Shown here piece by piece: positions 9,100-20,377 of a stretch of DNA of 64,000 bases. The notes below the pieces were generated by a model. That model was not told where the DNA came from, did no database searches, and worked only from the letters and a program-made list of their open reading frames with translations. How positions within the stretch are numbered: the stretch's first letter is position 1; each line of letters opens with the position of its first letter. This DNA is from Paraburkholderia sartisoli (GTDB lineage Bacteria > Pseudomonadota > Gammaproteobacteria > Burkholderiales > Burkholderiaceae): NCBI RefSeq assembly GCF_900107685.1, contig NZ_FNRQ01000001.1:868001-932000 (forward strand), read 5' to 3'. Position numbers and translations under genes: made by a program.

Positions 9100-9984
9100 T
9101 CAGGGCTGGCCGGCGGCCGATGGGCGCGAATTCGCCGCGCCCGCTACCTTTGCCGGCGCCGCACGCCCGTCGCGCAGCCGCGCGCGGCCTGAGAGCCGCA
9201 TCCAGTGACGCAGGGCGATGAGCGCGCCGATCACGCTCATCATCGAACCGGGAATCCAGATAAGCAGGCCGCCGATCTGCTGGTCGCGCATCGGGCTGAG
9301 CCACGTGAACGCGCGTCCGCAGATCGAATACACCGGATACAGTTCGTGTGACGAGAAGAAGATGAACGCGCCCAGCAGGATTTGCGGCGGAATCGCCGCG
9401 ATCACGACAAGCACGCGCCGGCCGGGTGCAAGCCGCGCCGGCGGCGCCGGGCGCGAATCGAGAACGAGCCACCAGAACAGCAGGCCGTCGATCACCATGC
9501 TCCAGTTCATCACGCGATAAAGCCGCCAGTCGAGCATCGCGACGAAATGCACGGACGAGAGCAGCCAGAAATAGATCAGCCCGACGAACAGCACGACCGC
9601 GACGACCGGATGCATGACCACGGCGAGCGTCGCGCGCATGGCACGCGTCTGCAGGACGGGCCGCACGAACCGTTGGCGCCACGAAAACGGAATGCCCGCG
9701 CGGATCGCCGCGCCCGGATACGACAGCGCGATGAAGAACGGCCCGAGATGATGCAGCACGAGATGCTGCGCGCGATGCATGAAAAATTCATGCTCGAAGA
9801 AATAGTCGAGCCGCGTATGCAGCGCGACGTACAGCGCGATCAGCCCGAACCAGAACGACAGCTGTCGCGCGATCGACACCTTCGCCTTGCTCACGCCGCG
9901 GGCAAACAGCACGGCCGTCACGACAACCGCGACGACGACCGTCGGCGAAAACTCCCAGGGTTCGAGCCAGACAAGCAGGTTCAT
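9100..9984 (-). CDS. ctaG: Cytochrome c oxidase assembly factor CtaG (caa3 type)
   Basis: The 294-residue protein is an integral membrane protein with about seven hydrophobic helices and conserved His positions (EHEFFMHRAQHLVLHHLGP), as in the caa3_CtaG family needed for copper insertion into the oxidase. It is the third gene of a minus-strand operon after SCO1 and a PCu(A)C chaperone, with only 9 bases before it. The C-terminus is an Ala-rich polar tail. This family is unrelated in sequence to the Cox11-type CtaG. Confidence 0.88.
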   Translation of the reverse strand: MNLLVWLEPWEFSPTVVVAVVVTAVLFARGVSKAKVSIARQLSFWFGLIALYVALHTRLDYFFEHEFFMHRAQHLVLHHLGPFFIALSYPGAAIRAGIPFSWRQRFVRPVLQTRAMRATLAVVMHPVVAVVLFVGLIYFWLLSSVHFVAMLDWRLYRVMNWSMVIDGLLFWWLVLDSRPAPPARLAPGRRVLVVIAAIPPQILLGAFIFFSSHELYPVYSICGRAFTWLSPMRDQQIGGLLIWIPGSMMSVIGALIALRHWMRLSGRARLRDGRAAPAKVAGAANSRPSAAGQP

Positions 9985-9993
9985 CGCGCGGCG

Positions 9994-10455
9994 TTACTTC
10001 GTCTGCGAGGGCGACTTGACGGCGAACGGCGTGTTCAGCGTCTCGCCGTCGGAGAACGTCAGCTTCAGATGCACCGTGTCGCCCGGCGCGATCTTGTGCT
10101 TCGGCTCTTCGAGCATCACGTGATAGCCGCCGGGTGCGATCTTCGCCTCGCCGTGCGCCGGTACGGTGAGCTTGTCCACCATCACCATCTTTTGCGTCGA
10201 GCCGTTCGAGACGGTCTGGTGCAGCATCGCGCTGCCATAGTCGTCGCTCGAAACATCGACGAGATCGATGGGCTTGTCGCTTGCATTCACGAGCGTCACG
10301 TAACCGCCGGCGGGCAGGTTGTTCGGCAGCCAGCGAACCCACGCGTTCTGCGTGGTAATGGCTTGTGCGCCGGCCGCGTGGGCAGTGGCGGCGAGAAGCG
10401 TGGTGGCCGCGAAGATCGCAGCCAGCGTGGTCGAAATGGAGGTCTTGGTCGTCAT
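9994..10455 (-). CDS. Periplasmic copper chaperone PCu(A)C
   Basis: The 153-residue protein has a signal peptide (cleavage probably after AHA, near residue 27) and a cupredoxin-like domain. It carries the copper-binding pattern H-M-(x)n-H-x-M, seen as SAMLHQTV, KMVMVDKL and GGYHVMLEEP. PCu(A)C delivers Cu(I) to the CuA site of cytochrome oxidase together with SCO1, which is encoded 12 bases upstream. ctaG follows 9 bases downstream, so the three genes form a copper-delivery operon. Confidence 0.92.
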   Translation of the reverse strand: MTTKTSISTTLAAIFAATTLLAATAHAAGAQAITTQNAWVRWLPNNLPAGGYVTLVNASDKPIDLVDVSSDDYGSAMLHQTVSNGSTQKMVMVDKLTVPAHGEAKIAPGGYHVMLEEPKHKIAPGDTVHLKLTFSDGETLNTPFAVKSPSQTK

Positions 10456-10467
10456 GGTTGGCCTGGG

Positions 10468-11109
10468 TCAGGAACGAGTGTCAATGATACGGCGCAGATC
10501 GTGCGCAATGGCGTCGGGCGAATCGTGATCGGTGGCAAGCAGGCGCGCGTGGCCCGCCTTGTCGAACACGTAGACAGCGGAACTGTGCGTGACTTCGTAA
10601 TTGCCCTTCGGGTCGCGCTTTTCCATCTGGTACGCGACGCGATAGCGCTTTGCAAGCCCCTCGATTTCGGCGTCGCTGCCAGTCAGTCCGTAGGCGTGCT
10701 TCGCGTCGAACGCGCCGACGTAATCGTGCAGCGCCTGTGCCGAGTCGCGGGCGGGGTCGACGGTCACGAACAGGATGCGCACCTGCTGCGCGTCCGGGCC
10801 GAGCCGGTCGATCACCTGCATCAGCCGGCCCATCGTTTCGGGACAGACATCCGGACAGTGCGTATAACCAAAATAGACGAGCGCCACGCGGCCCTTGAAG
10901 GTGTCGCCGGTGACGGGCTTGCCGTCGTCCCCGGTCAGGGAGAATTGCAGATCGGGCAGGTGACCGGTCACGTTCGTCAATTGCCACGGCGTGCTGTCGT
11001 GCGAGCAGCCCGTGAGCGTACCGGCGGCTAGCGTGGCGAACGCGGCGGCAAGCAGCAGAAGCCAGCCACGCGACGCGATACGCTTCGCGCGCGGTTGGCT
11101 TGCGGCCAC
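10468..11109 (-). CDS. SCO1/SenC family copper metallochaperone (lipoprotein)
   Basis: The protein has a thioredoxin fold with the SCO copper ligands CPDVCPETM and a distal His (VTHSSAVYVFD). SCO proteins reduce and metallate the CuA site of cytochrome oxidase at the outer face of the inner membrane. A basic stretch (PRAKRIASRGW), a hydrophobic helix and the lipobox TLTGC support lipoprotein anchoring. The start is uncertain. The frame is open to 11355 with no ATG near the signal peptide; the GTG at 11109 gives 213 residues, normal for the family, and I prefer it. A TTG at 11166 is an alternative. Confidence 0.88.
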   Translation of the reverse strand: MAASQPRAKRIASRGWLLLLAAAFATLAAGTLTGCSHDSTPWQLTNVTGHLPDLQFSLTGDDGKPVTGDTFKGRVALVYFGYTHCPDVCPETMGRLMQVIDRLGPDAQQVRILFVTVDPARDSAQALHDYVGAFDAKHAYGLTGSDAEIEGLAKRYRVAYQMEKRDPKGNYEVTHSSAVYVFDKAGHARLLATDHDSPDAIAHDLRRIIDTRS

Positions 11110-11516
11110 GCGCGACGGGTCATGCGGACGCTGTGTCTGGCGGCTGGATGGGACGGATGGGAACAAATGGGATCTCGATGGCTCGATCAGGCAATACAGA
11201 GGGAAGGTGTACTGTTGCAGTTTCCGATATAACCGCCGCGTCCTGGGCAGCGCGCGGTGCCTGCGACTGTATCGCAATTCGTCGGACAATGCTCCCGTGT
11301 GCCTGTCCGCACAAGGCGATCGGGGCAAAATGCCACATGCGCCTGAAAGCTGCATGAAACTCGATTGTTCTGTTTTTGAACGAAATCGGTTTGACAGGCG
11401 GGCGCTGACGTGCGGCCCGTCAACCCGCGAGCCTTACTTTCTCGAAAAATGGGTGGATGCGCGGTAAGATGCGCACACTTTTCCGGCTGCAAACGGCTGA
11501 AAGGCAAGACAACACG
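11110..11516. other. Intergenic region between the copper operon and otsB
   Basis: About 400 bases between divergent genes. It should hold the promoters of both units. A TTGACA is present at 11391-11396 on the plus strand, but I see no good -10 box at the right distance. The open frame upstream of SCO1 runs through part of it and is probably not translated. Confidence 0.5.
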
Positions 11517-12266
11517 ATGCGAGCACTTCCGGCTGTTCTGTCTCCGAGCGAGACGGCTTTTTTCTTCGACTTCGACGGCACGCTCGTCGAGCTGGCGCCG
11601 ACGCCCGACGGCGTACTGGTGCAACCCCGGGTCATCGAATTGCTGGGCGCGCTGCAGCGTCTCACGAACGGCGCGGTCGCGATCGTTTCGGGGCGCAGCA
11701 TCGACAGCATCGATTCGTTTCTCGGCCTGCCTGACATGCCAATCGCCGGGCTGCACGGCGCCGAGCGGCGCGACGCGAACGGCGACACGCAACGCACGGG
11801 TTTTAACGACGACCGGCTGCTGCGCATGGAGCAGGAACTCGCCGGGGTCGTCCGCACGAATCCCGGCATGCTGCTGGAGATCAAGGGCGCCGCGGTCGCG
11901 CTGCACTATCGCAATGCGCCCGAGCGTGAAGCCGCCGCTCGCGAGGCCACGAGGCGGCTCGTCGCGGAATATCCCGATGCGTACGTGCTCCAGCCCGGCA
12001 AGATGGTCTACGAAATCAAGCCGAAGGACGTCGACAAGGGCCGCGCGCTGCGTGCCTTTCTCGGCGAGCCGCCGTTCACCGGCCGCAAGCCCGTGTTTGC
12101 TGGCGACGACCTGACCGACGAGAAAGGCTTCGTCGTCGTCAACGAGCTTGGCGGCGTGTCGATCAAGGTCGGCGGCGGCGATTCGGTCGCCAGAACGCGG
12201 CTCGACTCGGTTGACGCGCTGATCGACTGGCTCGCCGCGGTTGTCGCGGCCGCCGGCAAGGCGTGA
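11517..12266 (+). CDS. otsB: Trehalose-6-phosphate phosphatase
   Basis: OtsB removes phosphate from trehalose 6-phosphate in the cytoplasm. The 249-residue HAD-superfamily protein shows motif I FFFDFDGTLVEL (nucleophile Asp), the VSGRSIDSI segment and motif IV GDDLTDEKGF. I used the ATG at 11517 (MRALPAVLSPSE), which has AAGG about 12 bases before it; an upstream in-frame ATG at 11457 lacks a better site. otsA follows 58 bases downstream, giving an otsBA operon for osmotic or stress protection. Confidence 0.95.
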   Translation: MRALPAVLSPSETAFFFDFDGTLVELAPTPDGVLVQPRVIELLGALQRLTNGAVAIVSGRSIDSIDSFLGLPDMPIAGLHGAERRDANGDTQRTGFNDDRLLRMEQELAGVVRTNPGMLLEIKGAAVALHYRNAPEREAAAREATRRLVAEYPDAYVLQPGKMVYEIKPKDVDKGRALRAFLGEPPFTGRKPVFAGDDLTDEKGFVVVNELGGVSIKVGGGDSVARTRLDSVDALIDWLAAVVAAAGKA

Positions 12267-12324
12267 CGTTCATGCGGCACGTTCGTCGCAGTGACTGTTT
12301 TTTTCAGCGTGAGAATTGCGCTTC

Positions 12325-13758
12325 ATGAGTCGACTGATCATCGTATCGAACCGGGTCGCGCCGATCTCGGAAGGCGGCCCCGCGGCAGGCGGGCTGGCAG
12401 TCGGCGTCTATGACGCGTTGAAGGAAACCGGCGGCATGTGGTTCGGCTGGAGCGGCGACGTGCTGTCGTCCGGCCAGCCGCAGATCAGCGTTGAGGAACG
12501 GGGACCCGTGACGTTCGCGACCATCGGCCTCGTGCGGCGCGATTACGACCAGTATTACCGCGGCTTTTCGAATGCGACGCTGTGGCCGGCGTTCCACTAT
12601 CGCGCGGATCTCGTGCAGTACGACCGGCACGATTTCGAAGGCTATTGCCGCGTCAACACGTGGCTCGCGCGGCAACTCGTGCCGCTGCTGCGCCCGGACG
12701 ACGTCATCTGGGTCCACGACTATCACCTGATCCCGTTCGCGAAGGCGCTGCGTGCCGCCGGCGTGAAGAACCGCATCGGCTTTTTCCTGCACATTCCGTT
12801 TCCCGCTTCGCAGGTGCTGCTCGCGGTGCCGCCGCATCGCGAACTCGTCGAGTCGCTGTGCTCGTTCGATCTGCTCGGCTTCCAGACGGAACCCGACCTG
12901 CGTTCGTTTTGCGATTACATCGTGCATGAGGCGAACGGCACGACCGACGCACCCGCAAACGGCCGTCCGACGACGGTTCACGCATTCGGCCGCACGCTGC
13001 AGGCGGCGGCCTATCCGATCGGCGTGTATCCGGATGAGATCGCGGAACTGGCCAAAGCCGGCGAGAGCGGCAAGCCGGTGCGCACGATGCGCGCGACGTT
13101 GCACGCGCGCAAGCTGATCATGAGCGTCGACCGGCTCGATTATTCGAAGGGACTCGTCGAGCGTTTCCGCGCGTTCGAGCGTCTGCTGGAACAGTCGCCG
13201 GCGCAGCGCAACAAGGTGTCGTTCGTGCAGATCGCGCCGCCGACGCGCGCCGACATGCACGCGTACCAGGACATCCGTCTGCAGCTGGAAGGCGAATCGG
13301 GCCGCATCAACGGACGTTTCGCCGAACTGGACTGGACGCCGATCCGCTATATCCACCGGCAATACGAGCGCCAGGTGCTGGCGGCGCTCTTTCGCGCGTC
13401 GCACGTGGGCTACGTGACGCCGCTGCGCGACGGCATGAACCTCGTCGCGAAAGAGTATGTGTCGGCGCAGGACCCGGACGATCCAGGCGTGCTGGTGCTC
13501 TCGCGTTTCGCGGGCGCGGCGCAGGAGCTGAACGGCGCGCTGATCGTGAATCCGGTCGATATCGACGGCATGGCCGAGGCGCTGGCCACCGCGCTCGCGA
13601 TGCCGCTGGCCGAGCGTCAGTCGCGCTATCGGGAGATGATGGCGCAACTGCGGGAGAACAACGTCTCCGTGTGGCGCGACAATTTCATGCGCGACCTGCA
13701 GGCAGCCGGTTCGGTGGGCCGCGTGCGAAAGCGGGCAGGGGTTTCGCTCACGGATTGA
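12325..13758 (+). CDS. otsA: Trehalose-6-phosphate synthase
   Basis: OtsA (GT20) joins UDP-glucose and glucose 6-phosphate to trehalose 6-phosphate, the substrate for OtsB encoded just upstream. The 477 residues match the family length and show SNRVAPI and GGLAVGV near the N-terminus, [22 protein letters not shown] and the C-terminal nucleotide-sugar site [13 protein letters not shown]. The ATG at 12325 ([11 protein letters not shown]) is the family start. A strong terminator follows 57 bases after the stop. Confidence 0.97.
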   Translation: MSRLIIVSNRVAPISEGGPAAGGLAVGVYDALKETGGMWFGWSGDVLSSGQPQISVEERGPVTFATIGLVRRDYDQYYRGFSNATLWPAFHYRADLVQYDRHDFEGYCRVNTWLARQLVPLLRPDDVIWVHDYHLIPFAKALRAAGVKNRIGFFLHIPFPASQVLLAVPPHRELVESLCSFDLLGFQTEPDLRSFCDYIVHEANGTTDAPANGRPTTVHAFGRTLQAAAYPIGVYPDEIAELAKAGESGKPVRTMRATLHARKLIMSVDRLDYSKGLVERFRAFERLLEQSPAQRNKVSFVQIAPPTRADMHAYQDIRLQLEGESGRINGRFAELDWTPIRYIHRQYERQVLAALFRASHVGYVTPLRDGMNLVAKEYVSAQDPDDPGVLVLSRFAGAAQELNGALIVNPVDIDGMAEALATALAMPLAERQSRYREMMAQLRENNVSVWRDNFMRDLQAAGSVGRVRKRAGVSLTD

Positions 13759-13814
13759 CGCGTGTGGCGCCGCACGGTTTGCCCCCGGCGCTGCAGATCG
13801 CGCGCCGGACGAAA

Positions 13815-13848
13815 AAAAGCCGCTTCGAAACCAGCCGAAGCGGCTTTT
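13815..13848. terminator. Intrinsic terminator between otsA and the ABC transporter
   Basis: A 13-bp inverted repeat (13815-13827 and 13836-13848) has an A run before it and TTTT after it. The two flanking genes converge, so it probably serves both. Confidence 0.9.
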
Positions 13849-13890
13849 GTGCTTTACATCACCCGCAGCGACGCCGCGGCCTCGCGTTTC

Positions 13891-15780
<1,890 letters not shown>

Positions 15781-15792
15781 GCATGTCGCCAT

Positions 15793-16481
15793 ATCGGGAC
15801 AAAAGGCGCACCTTCTCGCATTGTAAACATGCAGAGAACTTTCTGAGACGGCAAAAAAGGAAAACGGCGGGCAATGACGGGCAACGAAGCGGCACGGTCG
15901 CTCGACTTCGCGCAATAAATGTTCGCAAACTCTATGTGTTGCGAGACATGCCCTGATAGCAGTGGTTCATCCCGGTGCGGAAAAAATTCGAGATATACTT
16001 ACGGATTGCATACAGTGCGTCGCACTGCAAGCGGTTCACCCGCTGATCAGGTGGCGCTGGAAAATACGCGTCACCAGATGGGTTGACCGGGCGTCCGAAG
16101 CCGTGGTCACCGCGTGGTCACCGCATGCCTTTCAATGTAAAACTGTCTTGTAAAACAAGGGTTTGCAAAGTGTTTCGCCTTTGTAACAACATAAAGACTT
16201 TGAAAGGTAGTGCGCTGCATGAGCCTCCCGGCACTGATAATGCACGCTTCGGTTTGGCCCACTAAAATCTGACAGTTTGTCAACGAGTGTGCGGCCCATG
16301 CGTTTTAAGCCGGATGCACCGCCCTGGTGAGTGTGACCAGTCCGGGCAATCCAACCAGCGTTCAATCGCAGAATTTCCCGAATGAAACAGGCCAGCGCCT
16401 CCGGTGCGAGCCGCACGGGGTGGGCGGGCGAGTCGCTTTTAACAAACTTGTAGTGTTGATTTTTACCAGGAGTTCACCATT
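15793..16481. other. Long leader and intergenic region before the GT4 gene, rich in inverted repeats
   Basis: Nearly 700 bases without a credible gene separate the ABC exporter from the glycosyltransferase. I see four dyads. CAGTGCG and CGCACTG flank one base (16013-16027). There is a tandem 11-bp repeat CGTGGTCACCG (16102-16112 and 16113-16123). CTTGT and ACAAG flank AAA (16147-16159), and TGACA and TGTCA flank GTT (16270-16282). The region is less GC-rich than the flanking genes. No near-consensus promoter stands out. Confidence 0.55.
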
Positions 16482-17546
16482 ATGCGAATCGCTCAAATCG
16501 CTCCGTTACACGAGGCGGTTCCTCCCAAGCTGTATGGCGGCACGGAACGCGTGGTTTCGTACCTGACCGAAGCACTGGTCGAGCTGGGACATGACGTTAC
16601 GCTTTTCGCGAGCGGCGATTCGCAGACTTCGGCGAAACTCGAAGCCTTCTGGCCGCAGGCACTGCGCCTCGACCCGACCATCCGCGACACGATGGCGCCG
16701 CACATGCTGCTGCTCGAAGAAGTGCGCCGTCGCGCCGATGAATTCGACGTGCTGCATTTCCACATCGACTACTACCCGTTCTCGCTGTTCTCGCGCCAGC
16801 CGACGCCGCATCTGACCACGCTGCACGGCCGTCTCGACCTGCCGGAACTGCAGCCGGTCTTCAACACGTTCAACGACGTGCCGGTTGTCTCGATCTCGGA
16901 CAACCAGCGCTCGCCGCTGCAACAGGCCAACTGGCTGTCGACGGTCTATCACGGCCTGCCGGAAAACCTGCTGAAGCCGATCCCGAACGTGAAGCCGGGC
17001 TACCTCGCGTTCCTCGGCCGTATTTCGCCGGAAAAGCGCCTCGACACGGCTATCCGCATCGCCGAACAGGCCGGCATGCCGATCAAGGTGGCCGCGAAGC
17101 TCGACAAGGCCGACCGCGCGTACTACGAAGAAGTCATCAAGCCGCTGATGTCGCTGCCGCACGTCGAATACATCGGCGAAATCAGCGAAGCCGAAAAGAC
17201 CGAATTCCTCGGCAACGCGCACGCGCTGCTGTTCCCGATCGACTGGCCGGAGCCGTTTGGTCTCGTGATGATCGAGGCGATGGCATGCGGTACGCCGGTC
17301 ATCGCGTTCAAGCGCGGTTCGGTGCCGGAAGTGATCGAAAACGGCGTGTCGGGTTTCGTCGTCGAAGACGAAATCAGCGCCGTCGCCGCTGTGAAGCGTC
17401 TGCACACGCTGCCGCGTGAAAACGTCCGCAAGGCGTTTGAAGCGCGCTTCTCGTCTAAGGTGATGGCCCAGAATTACCTCACCTCGTACGAAGAATTGCT
17501 GCGCCGCAAGCGCCGCACCGTGCTGCGCGAAGTCAACGCAGGCTGA
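16482..17546 (+). CDS. GT4-family glycosyltransferase
   Basis: The 354-residue cytoplasmic protein is a GT-B fold retaining glycosyltransferase. The N-terminal acceptor domain has the glycine-rich YGGTERVVSYL loop. The C-terminal donor domain has FLGRISPEKRLDTAIRIAE and the E-x7-E motif EPFGLVMIEAMACGTPV (near 257). GT4 enzymes use nucleotide or phospho-sugars to build exopolysaccharide, lipid-linked sugars or trehalose; the acceptor is unknown here. The start ATG at 16482 has AGGAG at 16468-16472. The gene stands alone behind an unusual leader and ends at a hairpin. Confidence 0.88.
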   Translation: MRIAQIAPLHEAVPPKLYGGTERVVSYLTEALVELGHDVTLFASGDSQTSAKLEAFWPQALRLDPTIRDTMAPHMLLLEEVRRRADEFDVLHFHIDYYPFSLFSRQPTPHLTTLHGRLDLPELQPVFNTFNDVPVVSISDNQRSPLQQANWLSTVYHGLPENLLKPIPNVKPGYLAFLGRISPEKRLDTAIRIAEQAGMPIKVAAKLDKADRAYYEEVIKPLMSLPHVEYIGEISEAEKTEFLGNAHALLFPIDWPEPFGLVMIEAMACGTPVIAFKRGSVPEVIENGVSGFVVEDEISAVAAVKRLHTLPRENVRKAFEARFSSKVMAQNYLTSYEELLRRKRRTVLREVNAG

Positions 17547-17620
17547 AACGGCTGAACGCGGAGCGACTCCGTCCGGAATCGCGCCCGCCGGCACGCTACG
17601 GTCAGGCTCGCTGCAGCCAT

Positions 17621-17657
17621 ACAACGCCCCGCATGCAACTTGCATGCGGGGCGTTGT
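17621..17657 (+). terminator. Hairpin terminator after the GT4 gene
   Basis: A 16-bp perfect stem (17621-17636 and 17642-17657, loop 5) follows the stop by about 75 bases. The T run after it is weak, so termination may be partial. Confidence 0.65.
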
Positions 17658-17788
17658 TGCATGTGCGCCGCGTCCGGTGCGAACGGGCGTGGTTTCGGTG
17701 TTGCGGAGCGTGAGGCGGCGCAGCAATATCCCTATAATGGCCGTGCCGCAAAATTCCGCCGCGGCGCTGCCGATGACAGGAGGATGCC

Positions 17789-18646
17789 TTGGCGAGAACG
17801 AAAGAAACGCGTGCGAACGCGGCGCCAGGCGCCGGGACGGTTTTCGCGCTGCGGGCCATCGGTCTCGTGATTCTGGCCCGCTGGCTGTTTTCGATGTCCA
17901 GCATGGGTTTCGGGCTCGCCACGCTGCGCGCGATGGCGTCCTCGCCGTGGGTCTGCATCAACCTCGTGTTTCTGTTCCTGATCATTTTCCTGCCGGGCGC
18001 GCAGGCCCGCGCCGAGCGCCCGTTTCACCCGCTGCCACAGTGGTTGCGTCAGGCGTTGCGGCTCTTCGCGCTGCTTGGGTTCGTGTTCGCCGTCTGGTCC
18101 GTCGGCGCGTTTGTGTGGATGGCCGGCTGGCGGCGTGCCGTCAGCACGATCGCCGCGACCAACGGCTGGCTCGTGGCCGCACCGGCGCTGTACGCCGCCG
18201 TGATGTGGATCTGCCGCCCGCGTGCGCTGTGGCGCACGAATACGGCCGCGCGGCGCTATGCCATCGGCCGCTATGCCGTCGCGCTCGATCTCGTGACGCG
18301 TACCGCGATCGTCTGGGCCGAGAGCCGCAAGCTGGGCCAGTACGATTCGCGCGAACTGTCGGTGCGCTGGCCTGACATCGCAGCCGCGGATGCCGGCCTG
18401 CCGCCGACGGGTGTCGCCGCGCTCGCGACCGAACCGCCCGTCGCCGGGGTCACGCGTGCCGCGATGGCCGCTCCGGCGCCGCGCGTGCGTCTTGCAACGT
18501 GGTGGCATCGCCCGAAGGTCGAACTGCTATGGGATTCGCCCGCCGCAGCCGGACATAACCGGCAGACCGTGTTCCGCGCGCCGCTTCTGACCGAAGGCGA
18601 TCGCGTGGCCGCCCGTGCGCTCGATTCGATATTGCGGCAAGTCTGA
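17789..18646 (+). CDS. Hypothetical inner-membrane protein with soluble C-terminal domain
   Basis: I do not recognise this 285-residue protein. Hydrophobic segments near residues 22-45, 53-70, 90-112 and 124-141 suggest four membrane helices. A polar C-terminal half of about 140 residues follows and probably faces the cytoplasm. The start is TTG at 17789: an AGGAGG at 17778-17783 sits five bases before it, while the nearby ATG at 17784 touches the ribosome site and is out of frame. The gene lies 57 bases upstream of another membrane protein gene in the same direction, so the two may be co-transcribed. Confidence 0.7.
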   Translation: MARTKETRANAAPGAGTVFALRAIGLVILARWLFSMSSMGFGLATLRAMASSPWVCINLVFLFLIIFLPGAQARAERPFHPLPQWLRQALRLFALLGFVFAVWSVGAFVWMAGWRRAVSTIAATNGWLVAAPALYAAVMWICRPRALWRTNTAARRYAIGRYAVALDLVTRTAIVWAESRKLGQYDSRELSVRWPDIAAADAGLPPTGVAALATEPPVAGVTRAAMAAPAPRVRLATWWHRPKVELLWDSPAAAGHNRQTVFRAPLLTEGDRVAARALDSILRQV

Positions 18647-18703
18647 TTTCACGGGAAACACGTCGATTGACCCGGACGGGCCGTGCGCCCGCAAGGAGTT
18701 GCC

Positions 18704-19168
18704 ATGCTGTTTCGCTGGTTGCTTGCCGCCGTTCACCTGCTTGCGTTCGGTTTCGCGCTCGCGTCCATTCTGGGTCGCTCGCGCCTGCTGCGTCGCTGCG
18801 CGACAACCGCTGACCTGCCCGCTGTTTTTCGCGCCGATGCCGGTTGGGGGCTTTCGGCGCTGGTGCTTGTCATCACAGGCGGCATGCGCGCGTTCGGCGG
18901 CTTCGAGAAGGGCGGGGACTACTACATCCACGCGCCTCTCTTTCATCTGAAAATGGGCGCGCTCCTGCTGATCCTGCTGCTCGAAATCGCACCGATGATG
19001 GCGCTCATCCGCTGGCGCGTCGCGCTCAAGACTGGCAAGACGCCCGACCTGAGCCGCGCGGGCCGTTTCGCGCGCGTCGGCACGCTGCAGACCGTGCTGC
19101 TTGTCGTCATGGTGGTCGCCGCGTCGGGCATGGCGCGCGGGATCGCGCTGGCCGCCGGCGCGGGTTGA
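18704..19168 (+). CDS. DUF2214-like four-helix membrane protein
   Basis: The 154-residue protein has four hydrophobic segments (near 1-22, 48-62, 80-103 and 128-150) and a cytoplasmic basic loop. The motif HAPLFHLKMGALLLILLLE and the overall size resemble the DUF2214 family of unknown function. The ATG at 18704 has AAGGAG at the right distance. It follows the previous membrane protein gene by 57 bases on the same strand. Nothing in the sequence identifies a substrate or partner. Confidence 0.75.
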   Translation: MLFRWLLAAVHLLAFGFALASILGRSRLLRRCATTADLPAVFRADAGWGLSALVLVITGGMRAFGGFEKGGDYYIHAPLFHLKMGALLLILLLEIAPMMALIRWRVALKTGKTPDLSRAGRFARVGTLQTVLLVVMVVAASGMARGIALAAGAG

Positions 19169-19220
19169 GCTGCCGGGGACACGCCCCGCGTGTCGCCCTC
19201 CGATGCGCCGTGCCGTGAGG

Positions 19221-20222
19221 TCAGGGCGTCTCTTCGCGTCGTGCCGTCGAGTCGCGCACGATCAGTCGCGGTTCGAGCGTGACGTGCCCGAGGTCGCGCT
19301 TGCCGGAAAGTACGTCGATCAGTTTGAGCATCGCGGTTTCGCCCATTTTTTCGCTCTGCATGTCGACGGTCGTCAGCGCGGGAACGGCGTATTCACCGTA
19401 CGGCACGTTATCGAAGCCCGTCACCGAGAGGTCCTGCGGCAGCCTGAAGCCGAGCGCCAGCGCTTCTTTCATGAAGCCGAGCGCGATCAGGTCGTTGTAG
19501 CAGATGAGCGCCTCGGGCCGCTCCGGCCCCAGCATGACGGATGAGCAGGCGGCCTTGCCGGCGAGCGTCGATGGCGCGTGCGCGTCATGCACGTCGAGCT
19601 TCATGCCGGCTTCCGAAAGACAGGTGCGCGCGCCTCGGATGCGCTCCGCGTCCCAGCGGGAGTTCGCGAACCCGAGATACGCGATGCGCCGGTGTCCCAG
19701 ATTCAGCAGGTGCCGCGCCAGCATGTATCCGGCGAGATAGCTGTCGTGGCTCACGCTCGGAATCGGACATTGCGCGTTCCGGCCAAGCAGGACGACGGGC
19801 TTGTTCAGCTTCGTCATCCAGTCCATGGCGTCTTCCTGCATTCGCGAACTGATGATGACGCCGTCCACCCGTTGCGCGAGCGCCTCGATCAGCGGCTGCT
19901 CGCGCTCCTGGTTTTCCTCGGTATCCACCAGCAGCAGCGTGTAGTCGTGGCGCAGCGCGATGCGGTTCGCGCCCTTCACGATATTGGTGAAGTACGGGTT
20001 GCTGATATCGAGGATCGCGAGGCCGATCGTGCGTGTCTCGCCCGTGATCATCGAGCGGGCGAGCGGGTTGGAGCGGTAGCCGAGCTGCTCGATCGCCTCT
20101 TTCAGGCGGGCTTCGACGGGCGCGGAGAAGCGCTGCGCGCCGTTCATGTATTTCGACACAGTCGCCACCGAGACACCCGCTGCAGCGGCGACATCGCGAA
20201 TCGTGGGTGTGGTTCTTTTCAT
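19221..20222 (-). CDS. LacI/PurR family transcription regulator of the uronate genes
   Basis: The 333-residue protein has an N-terminal LacI helix-turn-helix (TIRDVAAAAGVSVATVSKYM), the hinge region, and a periplasmic-binding-protein-like effector domain (TIGLAILDISNPYFTNIVKG). I chose the ATG at 20222, where the HTH begins; the upstream open frame runs through the promoter region. It is divergent from the uronate dehydrogenase gene. Palindromes of the LacI-family AAACGTTT type lie between them, so it probably represses both itself and the uronate genes, with a hexuronate or aldarate as effector. That effector is an inference. Confidence 0.93.
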   Translation of the reverse strand: MKRTTPTIRDVAAAAGVSVATVSKYMNGAQRFSAPVEARLKEAIEQLGYRSNPLARSMITGETRTIGLAILDISNPYFTNIVKGANRIALRHDYTLLLVDTEENQEREQPLIEALAQRVDGVIISSRMQEDAMDWMTKLNKPVVLLGRNAQCPIPSVSHDSYLAGYMLARHLLNLGHRRIAYLGFANSRWDAERIRGARTCLSEAGMKLDVHDAHAPSTLAGKAACSSVMLGPERPEALICYNDLIALGFMKEALALGFRLPQDLSVTGFDNVPYGEYAVPALTTVDMQSEKMGETAMLKLIDVLSGKRDLGHVTLEPRLIVRDSTARREETP

Positions 20223-20230
20223 TTTTAGGT

Positions 20231-20238
20231 AAACGTTT
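20231..20238. promoter_or_regulatory. Second, weaker LacI-type operator
   Basis: The 8-bp perfect palindrome AAACGTTT lies 8 bases upstream of the regulator start codon. It shares its core with the longer palindrome at 20306-20317, 75 bases away, a spacing that could allow looping. Confidence 0.55.
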
Positions 20239-20305
20239 TTTATATAATCCAGTCCGAATTCCAGGCAAATTTCTTGACGCAATGACGCCTGAAAAACTAT
20301 AGTAG

Positions 20306-20317
20306 GAAAACGTTTTC
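20306..20317. promoter_or_regulatory. LacI-family operator
   Basis: GAAAACGTTTTC is a 12-bp perfect palindrome with a central CG, the classic LacI/PurR-family operator shape. It lies between the divergent regulator and uronate dehydrogenase genes, 60 bases before the latter. Confidence 0.75.
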
Positions 20318-20377
20318 TCTTGCCAGCTTTTTTTGCTGGCTGACCACCGATCATACGCAATCAGAGGGCACCACAAC

